Shown here piece by piece: positions 47,444 to 56,832 of a stretch of DNA of 64,000 bases. This DNA comes from Acidobacteriota bacterium (lineage in GTDB: Bacteria; Acidobacteriota; Terriglobia; Versatilivoradales; Versatilivoraceae). Under the pieces are notes generated by a model that was not told where the DNA came from, ran no database searches, and saw only the letters and a list, made by a program, of their open reading frames with translations. The stretch covers positions 1 to 64,000 of the forward strand of contig JAJDUG010000041.1 in assembly GCA_022826755.1 (NCBI GenBank), in the 5' to 3' direction. Made by a program: the position numbers and the translations under genes. The number at the start of each line of letters is the position of its first letter. Positions within the stretch are counted from its first letter, which is position 1.

Positions 47444-48115
47444 TCACTGGCGCCGCAGAATGGGATCGTAGCCGTCCCGGGCCAGTCGGGCTTTCACCCG
47501 GGACGTTTCCCGGGTGCTGCGATAGGGGCCGACCTTGACCCGAATCCACTGCGGATTGTCCGACTTGGATGCGGCCACTACCACCACGGGGTATCCCTTG
47601 CCCCGCAGCTCGTCGGCCAGGCGGTTGGCATCGGCGCGCTTCCGAAGGGCGGCCACCTGCAAGTGAAGCAACTTCCCGGTGTTGGCCGCGGATCCGGAAG
47701 ACGCTCTAGGAGCCCTGGACGGCTGCCGAGCCGGTTTTTCCTTCTCCTTTCCGGAGGGGGGCGGACTGAAGTTCTCCTCCACGCTCTGTTCCTTGACGGC
47801 GCTGTAGAAGTCCAGTTCCTTTCGCAAGTCGGGTGGGCTTGCCGGGTCCTGCATGGTGGATTTCCCCCCGTCGGTCCCTCCTCGAGAAGACGCCCGGGTT
47901 CCCCCTGTGCCTGTGGGTGGGCTCACTGCACCAGAAGCCGTCAGGCCGGACCGGGCTCCGTCTCCGACAGCCAGCGTTGCCTCCCCGGCCTGCCCGCGTC
48001 CCATCCAGAAACCCAGGGCAAAAAAACTGGCGCAGATCAGGACGGCCCCAAGGAAAAAGAGCAGCAAGTGCCGGTTGTCGAGCCGCAGCTCCTTGTTTTC
48101 AGGACTCCTCTCCAT
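47444..48115 (-). CDS. SPOR-domain membrane protein
   Basis: The 223-residue product has a short cytoplasmic start, one transmembrane helix (HLLLFFLGAVLICASFFALGF, about 16-37 from its start), a long Gly/Ser/Pro-rich linker, and a C-terminal SPOR domain (about 145-222: LLHLQVAALRKRADANRLAD ... IRVKVGPYRSTRETSRVK). SPOR domains bind denuded peptidoglycan, usually at division sites. The ATG used has an AAGGAGA site 7 bases upstream and defines this start over an upstream in-frame methionine. It lies between the slipin and lnt genes. Confidence 0.88.
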   Translation of the reverse strand: MERSPENKELRLDNRHLLLFFLGAVLICASFFALGFWMGRGQAGEATLAVGDGARSGLTASGAVSPPTGTGGTRASSRGGTDGGKSTMQDPASPPDLRKELDFYSAVKEQSVEENFSPPPSGKEKEKPARQPSRAPRASSGSAANTGKLLHLQVAALRKRADANRLADELRGKGYPVVVVAASKSDNPQWIRVKVGPYRSTRETSRVKARLARDGYDPILRRQ

Positions 48116-48192
48116 GAAATTGTCTCCTTGCCGCTGCCGGCCGCCTCCATCCGGGGAATTGACCGCCACCCGTCTACTGCTTGGAAGGCCCG

Positions 48193-48960
48193 CTACTTAC
48201 TCTTTTTCAGGAACGGCTCCAGGATATCGATCGCCAGCGGAAAAACCAGGGTGGTATTTCTCTCGACCCCAATGTCGGTCAGTGTTTGCAGATACCTCAA
48301 CTGCAGGGCCACCGGCTCCCTGGCCACCACCTCGGCGGCTTGAGCCAGTTTTTCGGAGGCCTGGAACTCGCCATCGGCGTGAATGACCTTGGCGCGCCGT
48401 TCTCGTTCGGCTTCGGCCTGCTTGGCCATGGCCCGCTGCATTTCCTGGGGAAGGTCCACTTGCTTCACCTCGACCGTTCCGACCTTGATGCCCCAGGGAT
48501 CGGTGTGCTGGTCCAGGATACTCTGCAATCGGACGTTCAAGGTCTCGCGCCGGCTGAGCAGATCGTCCAGGGACACTTCTCCGAGAACCGATCGGAGAGT
48601 GGTCTGGGTGAGCTGGGAGGTGGCATAGAGGTAGTTCTCGACCTCGACCACCGCCTTCAGAGGGTCCATGACGCGAAAATAGACGACGGCATTGACCTGG
48701 ACTGACACGTTATCGCTGGTGATGATGTCTTGCGGCGGCACATCCAGAGTGACGACTCGCAGCTCCATTTTGACGATTCGGTCAATGGGCCACCAAACGA
48801 TGATGAGCCCGGGGCCCTTGGGCTGCGGCAACAGGCGTCCCAGGCGAAAGATGACTCCGCGCTCATATTCCCGCAGGACGTGAAGCGAGTTGAAAAGGAC
48901 CACGACCACCAGCAGCAGCCCAAAGAGACCCGGGACTGAAATCAAATCGAATTCGAACAT
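48193..48960 (-). CDS. Slipin / stomatin-like SPFH-domain membrane protein
   Basis: The 255-residue product has an N-terminal membrane anchor ([15 protein letters not shown]) and an SPFH domain starting [15 protein letters not shown]. Typical segments are [27 protein letters not shown] and [30 protein letters not shown] coiled region rich in Glu/Arg/Ala follows. It is paired with the NfeD gene 13 bases upstream, the classic slipin-NfeD pair of membrane-microdomain and quality-control proteins. An AGGAGA site lies 5 bases before the ATG. Confidence 0.94.
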   Translation of the reverse strand: MFEFDLISVPGLFGLLLVVVVLFNSLHVLREYERGVIFRLGRLLPQPKGPGLIIVWWPIDRIVKMELRVVTLDVPPQDIITSDNVSVQVNAVVYFRVMDPLKAVVEVENYLYATSQLTQTTLRSVLGEVSLDDLLSRRETLNVRLQSILDQHTDPWGIKVGTVEVKQVDLPQEMQRAMAKQAEAERERRAKVIHADGEFQASEKLAQAAEVVAREPVALQLRYLQTLTDIGVERNTTLVFPLAIDILEPFLKKSK

Positions 48961-48973
48961 GAGTCTCTCCTTT

Positions 48974-50275
48974 TCAGCTCGAGGAAGCCCCGGAACCGTC
49001 TACCCGGGTCACCTGGATGTTGAGTCCCTCCACCGCCACCACTCGGACCCGGTTGCCGGATTCGATCGGCTGGGGGCTGCTGGCCTGCCAAATCTCGCCG
49101 TGGACCTGCACTTTGCCCTGGGATTCAATGTCGGTCAGTGCCGTTCCAATCTCTCCCACCATGCCCTCCTTGCCGGTTACCGACTTGTTGCGGTGGGCCA
49201 GAATGACCAGCCGCATGAGAAAGATGGTGATGGCGGCAAAGGGGAGAGTGATTCCCACTGCTGTGATCAACTGTACCCGCAACTCGGGGAGCGGTGAGTT
49301 GATGAGGATCAGAGATCCGAGCACCATGACGGCGATTCCGAGAGAAGCCAGCAGTCCGTAGCTGGTCACTTTTGCCTCCAGAACGAATAGGACGATGGCT
49401 GCCAGGATCAGCACCACTCCCAAGAGGTTGATGGGCAGGATATTGAAGGCCACCAGCGCCAGGAAGATACAAACCCCTCCAACCACGCCGGGAAAGATCA
49501 GCCCGGGATTGCTGAACTCGATGTAGAGTCCGAGCAGTCCGATCAGTCCCAGAATCAGTGCGATATTGGGGTTCAGCACTTTTGAGAGCACCTTCTGGCG
49601 AGCCGTCATTTCAATCGCCTTCAGCCGTTCGCTCTTCAGTCTCAGAACCTGCTTTTGGCCATCGAAGCGCTGAATCTCCTTCCCGTCGAATTTTGTGAGG
49701 ATCTCGTTCAGGTCCTGGGCAATGCCGTCGATGAGATTCCCTTCCCGCGCTTCCTCTTCGGTGAAGGACAGGCTCTCCAAAACCCCCTTCTCCGCCAATT
49801 CGACGTTGCGGCCGCGTTGGGCCACGAAGCTGCGGATATAGGCGGCGGCATCGTTTTCCACCTTCTTCTGCATGACTTCATCCATCTTGCCCCCGCCCAG
49901 GGGCACGGGATGCGCGGCTCCGGTGTTGGTGCCGGGGGCCATGACGGCCAGGTCGCCGGACAAGAGGATGAAGAATCCCGCGGATGCAGCTCTGGCGCCG
50001 CTGGGACCGACAAAAACGAGCACGGGAATTTCCGACCGCAATATCTTCTCGATGATTTCCCGCATGGAGGAGTCAAAGCCCCCCGGAGTATTCATCTGGA
50101 TGATAACGGCGGCAGCGCCTTCCTCTTCCGCCTGCTTCAGCCCGCGATCGATGTACTCCGCTATTACGGGATGAATGACGTCGTCGACCTCCAGAGTGAA
50201 CACCACCGCCTCGGCCGAAGGACTGGTGGCTGCCAGAATCGCCAGCAAAGCCATGCCGAGTACCTGCCTGGTCAT
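48974..50275 (-). CDS. NfeD-type membrane serine protease
   Basis: The 433-residue product is the long NfeD (NfeD1b): a signal sequence, a ClpP-like protease domain with the catalytic Ser in [10 protein letters not shown] and a probable lysine in [20 protein letters not shown], about four membrane helices (235-360), and a C-terminal OB-fold. In archaea such proteins cut the C-terminus of the partner stomatin. The ATG at 50275 has GGAG six bases upstream and is preferred over a GTG six codons earlier. A perfect TATAAT (50360-50355, minus strand) without a clear -35 may be its promoter. Confidence 0.93.
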   Translation of the reverse strand: MTRQVLGMALLAILAATSPSAEAVVFTLEVDDVIHPVIAEYIDRGLKQAEEEGAAAVIIQMNTPGGFDSSMREIIEKILRSEIPVLVFVGPSGARAASAGFFILLSGDLAVMAPGTNTGAAHPVPLGGGKMDEVMQKKVENDAAAYIRSFVAQRGRNVELAEKGVLESLSFTEEEAREGNLIDGIAQDLNEILTKFDGKEIQRFDGQKQVLRLKSERLKAIEMTARQKVLSKVLNPNIALILGLIGLLGLYIEFSNPGLIFPGVVGGVCIFLALVAFNILPINLLGVVLILAAIVLFVLEAKVTSYGLLASLGIAVMVLGSLILINSPLPELRVQLITAVGITLPFAAITIFLMRLVILAHRNKSVTGKEGMVGEIGTALTDIESQGKVQVHGEIWQASSPQPIESGNRVRVVAVEGLNIQVTRVDGSGASSS

Positions 50276-50564
50276 GCCAATCTCCGCAAACACAAGTTCG
50301 GATTCACCTGGAATTTCAGTTGCTCGCCTGCCCGAAAAACCCTGCGTGGTGCGAATTATAACAGAGTTGCGAACCGCTTACCGGCCCTTCTGGAACGACC
50401 GCCGGTCCAACCTGCCCGGCACCCTCCAGGGCCAAAATCGCCGAAATGGAGCCATGCAGGGTGCCGATCACAAGCCGTTCTTCAGGATGTATCCAGCATT
50501 CGGTGAGCATTGCGGGTTAAAATCGATCAGGTGATTCGCCGGCAGCGATCGGCTGGTTCTCAAA

Positions 50565-52157
50565 GTGACTCTACATCCATCAGTCAAAACGGCAACGGCG
50601 GCGCTATTTGTCTGCACCCTTCTGTTCGGCAATTCGGCGGTCTGTTTCTCGAGCGGTGCGTCTCCCGCCGAGAACCAGGAAGCCAGGCTTTCCTTCCCGG
50701 AATCGTTCTTTCGCGACCTGGAAGCCTATGCCTCGGCGTTGGGTCTCGCGGAAACCGCGTATGCGGAGCCGATGGATGTGAATCGAGCCATTGCCCGGTC
50801 GATTCAGCGCATGCTGAGCCGCCTGGATCCGCACTCGAGCTTTTACGACCCCAAGACCTTTGCCCGACTGCGCGCCTACCAGGGCGGCAACTATTCCGGA
50901 ATCGGCGTACGCGTGGCCCCGGCGGACGGAAAGATGATGGTGCTCTCGACGATTCCAGGGTCGCCGGCCGCGGAATCCGGAATCCGCCCCGGGGATGTCA
51001 TTCTTTCAGTTGACGGAGTCTCCACCAGAGACCGTGCCGGGGCGGAGGTGGTGAGCCTGTTGCGTGGTCCCCGCGACACACCGGTGGAGGTCCAGATCGA
51101 GAGGACGGGCGTCGACCGCCCCCTGGGGCTTCGGGTCCGTCGAAAAGAGATACCCGAACCCAGCCTGCCCCTCTGTTATGCCATCCTTCCCGGGGTGGTG
51201 TACCTGCAACTGGTGGCCTTCACCGCAACTACCGAAGATGAGGTCGACCGAGCGCTAAAGCCGTTCCAATCGGAATTGCAGGGTCTTGTACTGGACTTGC
51301 GGGGCAATCCGGGAGGAAATCTGCAGACCGCCATCGGCGTTGCCGATCGCTTCCTGGACGTAAACCAGGTCATCCTGGTCACCAAGGGAAGACTACCCAA
51401 CGCCAATGCCAAATATCTGGCCACTCGCGGATACGACCGGGAACCGTTTCCGCTGGTGGTGTTGATCAATGAGCAAACGGCCAGTGCGGCTGAAATACTG
51501 GCGGGAGCCATCCAGGATGCCCGCCGGGGAATCATCGTCGGAGAAAACAGTTTCGGCAAGGGAATGGTTCAGACGATATTCCCGCTAAGCGGTGGCAATG
51601 GGCTTTCCCTGACCACCGCCAAGTGGCTCACTCCCAACGGACGCATGATTCAGCGCAGCTACAAGAATCGCTCTCTCCTGGAGTATCTGAAACTGGTCGA
51701 AGGGTTGGAAGGCAGCCATCCGCGCGCCCGCCAGGGATCTGACGGCTTCCCTTCCGTGTCTGGCGAGGGCGGCATTCTTCCGGACGTTTTGGCTGAATCG
51801 GCCTCCTTGACGTCCTTTCAGCAGCGCCTGTTGTCGCGACATCTGCTCTTTGCCTTTGCCCGGGAATTCAAGGCCAGGTATCCGGTGCTTGCCGCCACGG
51901 CGATTGTCAGCCCCTTGGTGCTGGCGGAGTTTCGTGACTATCTGGCCGCACGGGAACTGATTCGTTCCGACCGGGAGTTTGACGACCACCTTCCCTTCAT
52001 CCAACGCAGTCTTCGCAGCCGCCTGTTGCTCCTTTCCCAGCAGACCAGGCAGAGTATGACGGTCGAGCTTGAAGGCGATCCTCAGGTCGTTCAAGCCCTG
52101 GCATCCCTGCCCCGGGCGCGGCTGCTCCTCAGCCGGGCCGGACCAGGCAACAAATGA
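50565..52157 (+). CDS. S41-family C-terminal processing peptidase
   Basis: This envelope serine protease has a signal-type N-terminus, a PDZ domain (about 105-190: GIGVRVAPADGKMMVLSTIP) and a catalytic core. The Ser307/Lys332 dyad is seen in NEQTASAAEILAGA and ENSFGKGMVQTIFP with the standard spacing of 25. The C-terminal helical region extends to residue 530. The start is GTG. It diverges from nfeD and stands alone on this strand, with a hairpin after the stop. Substrates would be periplasmic or lipoprotein C-termini. Confidence 0.93.
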   Translation: MTLHPSVKTATAALFVCTLLFGNSAVCFSSGASPAENQEARLSFPESFFRDLEAYASALGLAETAYAEPMDVNRAIARSIQRMLSRLDPHSSFYDPKTFARLRAYQGGNYSGIGVRVAPADGKMMVLSTIPGSPAAESGIRPGDVILSVDGVSTRDRAGAEVVSLLRGPRDTPVEVQIERTGVDRPLGLRVRRKEIPEPSLPLCYAILPGVVYLQLVAFTATTEDEVDRALKPFQSELQGLVLDLRGNPGGNLQTAIGVADRFLDVNQVILVTKGRLPNANAKYLATRGYDREPFPLVVLINEQTASAAEILAGAIQDARRGIIVGENSFGKGMVQTIFPLSGGNGLSLTTAKWLTPNGRMIQRSYKNRSLLEYLKLVEGLEGSHPRARQGSDGFPSVSGEGGILPDVLAESASLTSFQQRLLSRHLLFAFAREFKARYPVLAATAIVSPLVLAEFRDYLAARELIRSDREFDDHLPFIQRSLRSRLLLLSQQTRQSMTVELEGDPQVVQALASLPRARLLLSRAGPGNK

Positions 52158-52171
52158 CCCGCATGCAGGCC

Positions 52172-52193
52172 CTGCCCCAATCCGTTGGGGCAG
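52172..52193 (+). terminator. GC-rich hairpin after the S41 peptidase gene
   Basis: A 9-bp perfect stem (CTGCCCCAA with TTGGGGCAG, loop TCCG) lies 15 bases after the stop codon. No T-run follows, so this is a weak or bidirectional terminator between two convergent genes. Confidence 0.4.
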
Positions 52194-52242
52194 GCCATCG
52201 GCTTCGGCGCCGTCCGGATCCACTGACCTCTTTCGCGCCCCT

Positions 52243-52977
52243 TCACCGGGTTCGGGGAGCTGCCTGTCCGTGGAGCGCCTTTACGACCCGGAATCCGTAA
52301 TCGGTGTACTTGTAGTTGGGATCCAGGCTGCTGCGGGCGGCGCAACGGCTCACCTTGATCTGGTGGCGCCAGGCTCCGCCTCGAGAGGCCCGGCGGCGGG
52401 TCTCCTCCCGGTTGACGGGGTTGTTGCCTGGTGACCGCTGGTAGTAGTCGCGCGCATACCAGTCCAGGCACCACTCGTGGACATTGTCTCCCAGGTCGTA
52501 GAGGCCGAATTCATTGGGCGGCTGCAGCCCCACCCGGTGAGGACATCGATCCCGCCACCCCGTGCGATACAGCTCGAATTCGGACGGGTCCTGGTCGCCC
52601 CAGGCGTAGAGACATCCCTCCCTGTTCTGGCGAATGGCCCATTCCCACTCAGCCTCGGTGGGCAGGCGAAAGGCTTGGCCGGTCCACTGGCTCAGCCAGC
52701 GGCAATAGGCGTCCGCCTCCACCCAGCTGACTGAAACCACGGGCTGTTGCGGATGGCTGAAGCGGGACTCCAGGAAGGATTCGGGCATCCGTCCCCCGGT
52801 TCGATCCACGAAGAACCGGTATTGCTCGTTGGTCACGGTCGTGATGCCCATGGCAAGGGAATCGACCCTGACGCGATGAACCGGTCGCTCGTCCGCACGC
52901 CCCCGCTCGCAGCCCATGAGATATTCGCCGCCAGGCAATGCCGCCACGGTAGGAATGTGGCTTGCGATCCTGTCCAT
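52243..52977 (-). CDS. SUMF1/FGE-fold protein lacking the formylglycine-generating cysteines
   Basis: The 244-residue cytosolic protein (no signal sequence) shows the SUMF1 fold: PGGEYLMGCERGRADERPVHRV, VSWVEADAYCRWL, LPTEAEWEWA, NVHEWCLDWYARDYY and GGAWRHQIKVSRCAARSS. In true formylglycine-generating enzymes two cysteines lie in the GGS..C....C segment; here that segment reads GGAWRHQIK and has none. It is therefore unlikely to activate sulfatases and more likely a relative with another role, such as the EgtB-like or kinase-associated SUMF1 groups. No sulfatase is in the window. Confidence 0.85.
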   Translation of the reverse strand: MDRIASHIPTVAALPGGEYLMGCERGRADERPVHRVRVDSLAMGITTVTNEQYRFFVDRTGGRMPESFLESRFSHPQQPVVSVSWVEADAYCRWLSQWTGQAFRLPTEAEWEWAIRQNREGCLYAWGDQDPSEFELYRTGWRDRCPHRVGLQPPNEFGLYDLGDNVHEWCLDWYARDYYQRSPGNNPVNREETRRRASRGGAWRHQIKVSRCAARSSLDPNYKYTDYGFRVVKALHGQAAPRTR

Positions 52978-53022
52978 TTTATTTTGCCGTTTAAGAAAAG
53001 AACTGACGGTACGACCTGATTA

Positions 53023-53560
53023 GCAGCCTCCCGCCTCCACGAAGGGAAGATCATTCGAGGGTGAAACAACCCGGCTTCATAGCCATTCGGGAGTAGGGAC
53101 AGGTTCCGTTAAGGCGGTTTGTTGTTATGGGGAAGTCAAAAAAGACGAACCACGAATGAACACGAATAAACGCGAATAAAAACAAAGACCGGTGGACCTG
53201 CTTCAACCACAAGCGGCCCCACAATGCTTCTGCAGCTTTGTTAACTTGGTATGACGTCGTGTCCCTTGTAGACAACCCTTCGATATCGGTTGTCACACCC
53301 CACAATCAACAAATCATCCATCATCTTATTGGTGTTCATTCGTGTCCATTCGTGGTTCGTCGTTTTGAACGTGGATACACAGGATGCACAGGATTGGCAG
53401 GACGAGAGGCTGTGGCACGGGAAGCTGACTGGCTGCGTTTTCCCTCACCCGAACCCACGGGGCGTTCCCTTATGAGTGGGTCAAGAACATGGTCTTTCTT
53501 AGTGGCCCTTCGTCGTCCTTCGTGTGCCTTCGTGGATAACTCCTTTTTTCTGATGGTTTT
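53023..53560. repeat. Composite intergenic repeat, copy E, with 28-bp inverted arms
   Basis: This is the longest gene-free stretch after 40511-41470. It has the CG-rich start and GAGGGTGAAAC, then left arm 53144-53171 and right arm 53334-53361 that are inverted copies at 26 of 28 positions (CACGAATGAACACGAAT units), a GGATACACA block at about 53372, and four decamers at 53498-53537 (CTTAGTGGCC, CTTCGTCGTC, CTTCGTGTGC, CTTCGTGGAT). The right part from 53371 to 53544 is nearly identical to copy B. It lies between the SUMF1-type gene and pgpH. Confidence 0.88.
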
Positions 53561-53588
53561 CCAATGGCCGGTCTGAGAGGCTGCCTCG

Positions 53589-55916
53589 CTAGGAGGCGGA
53601 TTCCTGGGCACGCTCGAACTCGAAGCCGGGATAGGTGATTCGGGCGTGGTAAACGCTGGAAAGGGTCTCGAGAAAGCTGAAGGAAATACGGTCGATTTCA
53701 GCCAGGGTGATGTCACACTCCGATAGCTGCCCATCTTCCGTTGTCGTGGCCACGATCTTTTGAATCAACTCCAGCAACTTCTCCTGGGAGTGGTCGTTCA
53801 GTGTTCTGGCTGCTGCCTCCACGGCGTCGGCCAGCATGATGATGGCGGCCATCTTGGTTTGGGGCTTGGGCCCCGGATAGCGGAAGCGCGCCTCGTCGAC
53901 TTTTTCGGGTCCAGTCTCGTTGGCCTTTGCCTTCTCATGGAAATAGGTCAAGAGCTTGGTGCCGTGGTGCTGGGGAATGATGTCGATCATCGAGGAGGGG
54001 AGTTTGGCGGCACGTGCCATTCGGATGCCCTTGGTTACGTGTCCCACGACCAGCTTGACGCTTTCCTCGGGGCTGATGCGGTCATGGACGTTGTCGCCCC
54101 TCTGGTTCTCCACAAAGTATTCGGGATGAATCGACTTTCCGATGTCGTGGTAGAAGCAGGCTACACGGGCAAAAACCGGGTTCAGTCCGATGGCTTCGGC
54201 GGCTCCTTCGGAGAGCGTTCCGACTGCAACGCTGTGGTTGTAGGTTCCGGGGGCCTTCAGGATCAGCTCGCGAATCAGGGGAAGGTTGACGTTCCCGAGC
54301 TCCTGCAGCCTCATGACGGTGGTGACCATGAATAGCCTCTCGAACAGAGGCAGCAGGAAGACCAGCAGCCCCGTGTTGATCGGTCCGGACACCAGGGCCA
54401 GCGTAGCCCCCAGAAAACCCGCGCCCAAGTCGAAGGGAGCCAGCTTGGCGTACTGCAGAACCACGAAGAGGCCGATGGCGGCCGATCCGAGTTTGAACCC
54501 GGCGCCCAGGAACCCCACTCTCTGCACGGCGCTGCGTATGGTGAGAATGCCAATCAGGTTGCACATCAGCACATAGAAGAAGCCATAGATGTCGCTACTC
54601 AGGGTCAGTACGGCCAGGATGCTCGACAACAGGGAAAAGATCACCGCGGCGCGGTCATCCACCAGGATGGTTACCAGCATTGCCCCCAGCGCAAAGGGCA
54701 GGGCAAAAAAGAAATAAACCTCGTCGTTGTCGGGGAATCGGGCAACGTTCTGACTGAGGGCTTCACTGAGAGCCTCGCCCACAAACCTGAATACGTTGAG
54801 AACGATGGTCTGGGTCACGAGAACCGTGCCGGCCAAAACCGCCATTCTCATAAAATTCCAGTGGGTCGGCCAGACGTTTCTCAGCAGGTAGCCAAACACG
54901 GCCAGAAGCGATCCGATAAGCAACGCCAGGCTGACTGTTTGCGCCGGCGACGAGGACTCTTGGGGGAGGTTTCCAATGGCTTCGATCTGTCGTAGTTGCC
55001 CTGAGCTGATTTCGTCTCCCTGGCGAACGACGACTTTGCCTTTTTTGAGAATGACGAAGACCGGGTCCACATCGGCCACCGCTTCCCGTTGAGTGGCTTG
55101 GGTCGCCTGCAGGTCAAAGGAAAGATTGGGCTGCAGCAACTCCCTGACCAGCCTGCCGGTCGATTGGCGCGGAAGTTCGTGGTATCGCAGCAACGCCGGC
55201 AACCAGCTATCCACCTCCCGGCGGATGCTGTTCAGAGTCTTGACCTGGTCCACCGGGACCGTCGTTCTGTCTCCGGAATCGGTGCCGGAAAGCACGTGGA
55301 TGCGCCCCTGCTCCCGAATCAGGTCCCTCTCGCTCGCTATCACCAGCGAACGGTTGGCCTTGTGGAGAGCTTGCTCCAGCGCTTGCTGCAATTGGTGGCT
55401 GAATCCGTTGGAGGTCAGGAATCGAGCGGCGGATTCCAGTTCCGGCTCCGGCAGCAGTTGGCCCAACTGCGATTTCAAATTGGCCTGGATTTCCGGCGGC
55501 AGCCTGTCGAAGCTCCGGGCTGGGTTGGGTGGACGGGTCGGCGTGAGGGATCTCAGTTGATTTCTCAGCGTGGAAAACAGCCGGCAGATGCGTTCGACTC
55601 GAGCCTGGGCCTGAGCGGCGGCGTGGCGATATGCGGGAAGAGCGGCGTTTCGGGCTTCCTCCTGGCGGATTGCGGTGGCTTCTTCATCCTGCATCGGAAC
55701 GTCAGACGGGACCAGCACATCGGAAGTGGCAATGTCTCCCACCCGATACTCCGGCAGGCTGAATATTCTGTAGGTGGAGCAAAAAAAAGTGAGCACCCCC
55801 GTCAACACGACCAGGAGCAGGATCAGACCCGGAATCGGACCGGGGCTCACCTGGTCCGACCGCGTTCCCAGGGGATCGTTGGATCTGCCTTTCGTCCTCA
55901 GGCTGACGACTTTCAT
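53589..55916 (-). CDS. pgpH: PgpH-type 7TMR-HD phosphodiesterase
   Basis: The 775-residue product has a short cytoplasmic start, a membrane helix (IPGLILLLVVLTGVLTFFC, about 29-47), an extracellular domain to about 330, seven membrane helices (about 335-540) and a cytoplasmic HD domain (about 545-740). Metal-binding motifs are KAPGTYNHSVAVG (~552), VACFYHDIGKSIHP (~585), IPQHHGT and DAVEAAART. In Listeria and Bacillus this family degrades cyclic di-AMP. The usual neighbour ybeY is not here; copy E of the composite repeat follows instead. A CGAGGA site precedes the ATG. Confidence 0.9.
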   Translation of the reverse strand: MKVVSLRTKGRSNDPLGTRSDQVSPGPIPGLILLLVVLTGVLTFFCSTYRIFSLPEYRVGDIATSDVLVPSDVPMQDEEATAIRQEEARNAALPAYRHAAAQAQARVERICRLFSTLRNQLRSLTPTRPPNPARSFDRLPPEIQANLKSQLGQLLPEPELESAARFLTSNGFSHQLQQALEQALHKANRSLVIASERDLIREQGRIHVLSGTDSGDRTTVPVDQVKTLNSIRREVDSWLPALLRYHELPRQSTGRLVRELLQPNLSFDLQATQATQREAVADVDPVFVILKKGKVVVRQGDEISSGQLRQIEAIGNLPQESSSPAQTVSLALLIGSLLAVFGYLLRNVWPTHWNFMRMAVLAGTVLVTQTIVLNVFRFVGEALSEALSQNVARFPDNDEVYFFFALPFALGAMLVTILVDDRAAVIFSLLSSILAVLTLSSDIYGFFYVLMCNLIGILTIRSAVQRVGFLGAGFKLGSAAIGLFVVLQYAKLAPFDLGAGFLGATLALVSGPINTGLLVFLLPLFERLFMVTTVMRLQELGNVNLPLIRELILKAPGTYNHSVAVGTLSEGAAEAIGLNPVFARVACFYHDIGKSIHPEYFVENQRGDNVHDRISPEESVKLVVGHVTKGIRMARAAKLPSSMIDIIPQHHGTKLLTYFHEKAKANETGPEKVDEARFRYPGPKPQTKMAAIIMLADAVEAAARTLNDHSQEKLLELIQKIVATTTEDGQLSECDITLAEIDRISFSFLETLSSVYHARITYPGFEFERAQESAS

Positions 55917-55941
55917 GAATCCTCGTTATTTCTGAGACAGA

Positions 55942-55970
55942 ACACTAGCACCGACGCCCATGACGGTCAA
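55942..55970 (-). promoter_or_regulatory. Candidate promoter of pgpH
   Basis: TTGACC (55970-55965) and TAGTGT (55947-55942) on the minus strand are 17 bases apart, 26 bases before the start codon. The pair resembles the candidate ahcY promoter (TTGACC/TAGGGT). Confidence 0.4.
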
Positions 55971-56162
55971 GTTACGTCCTGTTAACGTGTTGCATTGTGA
56001 TCGAGCCACGGATGGGAGAAGGCTCCGGGATGAAGGACCCGCAATCCGGCATGCAGGAATCCCCCGATCGCATCTTGTTTCGCGGGTACACTGCGCGCTA
56101 TTCTTGGTTGCAGTTCAATTGGAAGGACGTTAGCCGGACACAAAATCAAAGGAGCCGATACT

Positions 56163-56723
56163 ATGGTCTTGACACCTTCAACCATGCTCTCGCTGGGGTC
56201 GCCAGCGCCTGATTTCGAGTTGCCGGATGTCGTGTCGGGAGACACGGTCACCCTCGGCAGCTTTGCGGACAAGCAGGCGCTTATGGTGATGTTCATCTGC
56301 CGGCACTGTCCCTTCGTGGTGCATGTCCAGGATGAGTTGGCCCGTCTGGGCAGCGACTATAAGACCAGGAACATGGGCATTGTGGCCATCAGCTCCAATG
56401 ACGCCGATGCCTATCCTGACGATTCCCCTGCCAACCTCAAGGCCATGGCCGAGGAACTCGGCTTCGACTTCCCCTACTGCTATGACGAGAGTCAGGAGGT
56501 GGCTCGGGCCTATCAGGCAGCCTGCACCCCCGATTTCTATCTCTTTGGCGGCCAACGGGAGCTGGTTTACCGGGGTCAGTTGGATGGGAGCCGGCCCGGG
56601 AACAACGAACCGGTCACGGGAAAGGACCTGCGGGAGGCCATGGATGCCGTGCTTTCGGGTTCCGCGGTATCGGACGTCCAGATGCCCAGCATCGGCTGCA
56701 ACATCAAGTGGAAAACCGGCTGA
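56163..56723 (+). CDS. Thioredoxin-fold redoxin (AhpC/TSA-like)
   Basis: The 186-residue product begins LSLGSPAPDFELPDVVSGD and has FICRHCPFVVHVQDELARLG, in which CxxC (CRHC) stands at the peroxiredoxin/thioredoxin active-site position. ISSNDADAYPDDSP and ACTPDFYLF are hallmarks of a widespread group of small cytosolic redoxins with CNHC/CRHC sites. There is no signal sequence. An AAAGGAG site precedes the ATG. It converges with the PQQ-like gene and shares the gap with a minus-strand terminator. The substrate is unknown. Confidence 0.88.
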   Translation: MVLTPSTMLSLGSPAPDFELPDVVSGDTVTLGSFADKQALMVMFICRHCPFVVHVQDELARLGSDYKTRNMGIVAISSNDADAYPDDSPANLKAMAEELGFDFPYCYDESQEVARAYQAACTPDFYLFGGQRELVYRGQLDGSRPGNNEPVTGKDLREAMDAVLSGSAVSDVQMPSIGCNIKWKTG

Positions 56724-56743
56724 GCAGAACGTGTCTTGAACCG

Positions 56744-56770
56744 AAAAACCCCCGGGCGCCGGCCCGGGGG
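56744..56770 (-). terminator. Intrinsic terminator for the PQQ-like propeller gene
   Basis: On the minus strand a 9-bp GC stem (CCCCCGGGC paired with GCCCGGGGG, loop of four) is followed by TTTTT. It lies 63 bases after the stop of the upstream propeller gene. The plus-strand copy has no T-run. Confidence 0.8.
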
Positions 56771-56832
56771 ATCCGGTTGGCCGCGAATGCGGCGTCCGCC
56801 CTCAGCCGTGGGCGTAAGCCCATGGAAGGCTT

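Noticed and set aside
52243-52977. True formylglycine-generating enzyme
   Set aside because: The two active-site cysteines are absent and there is no sulfatase nearby.
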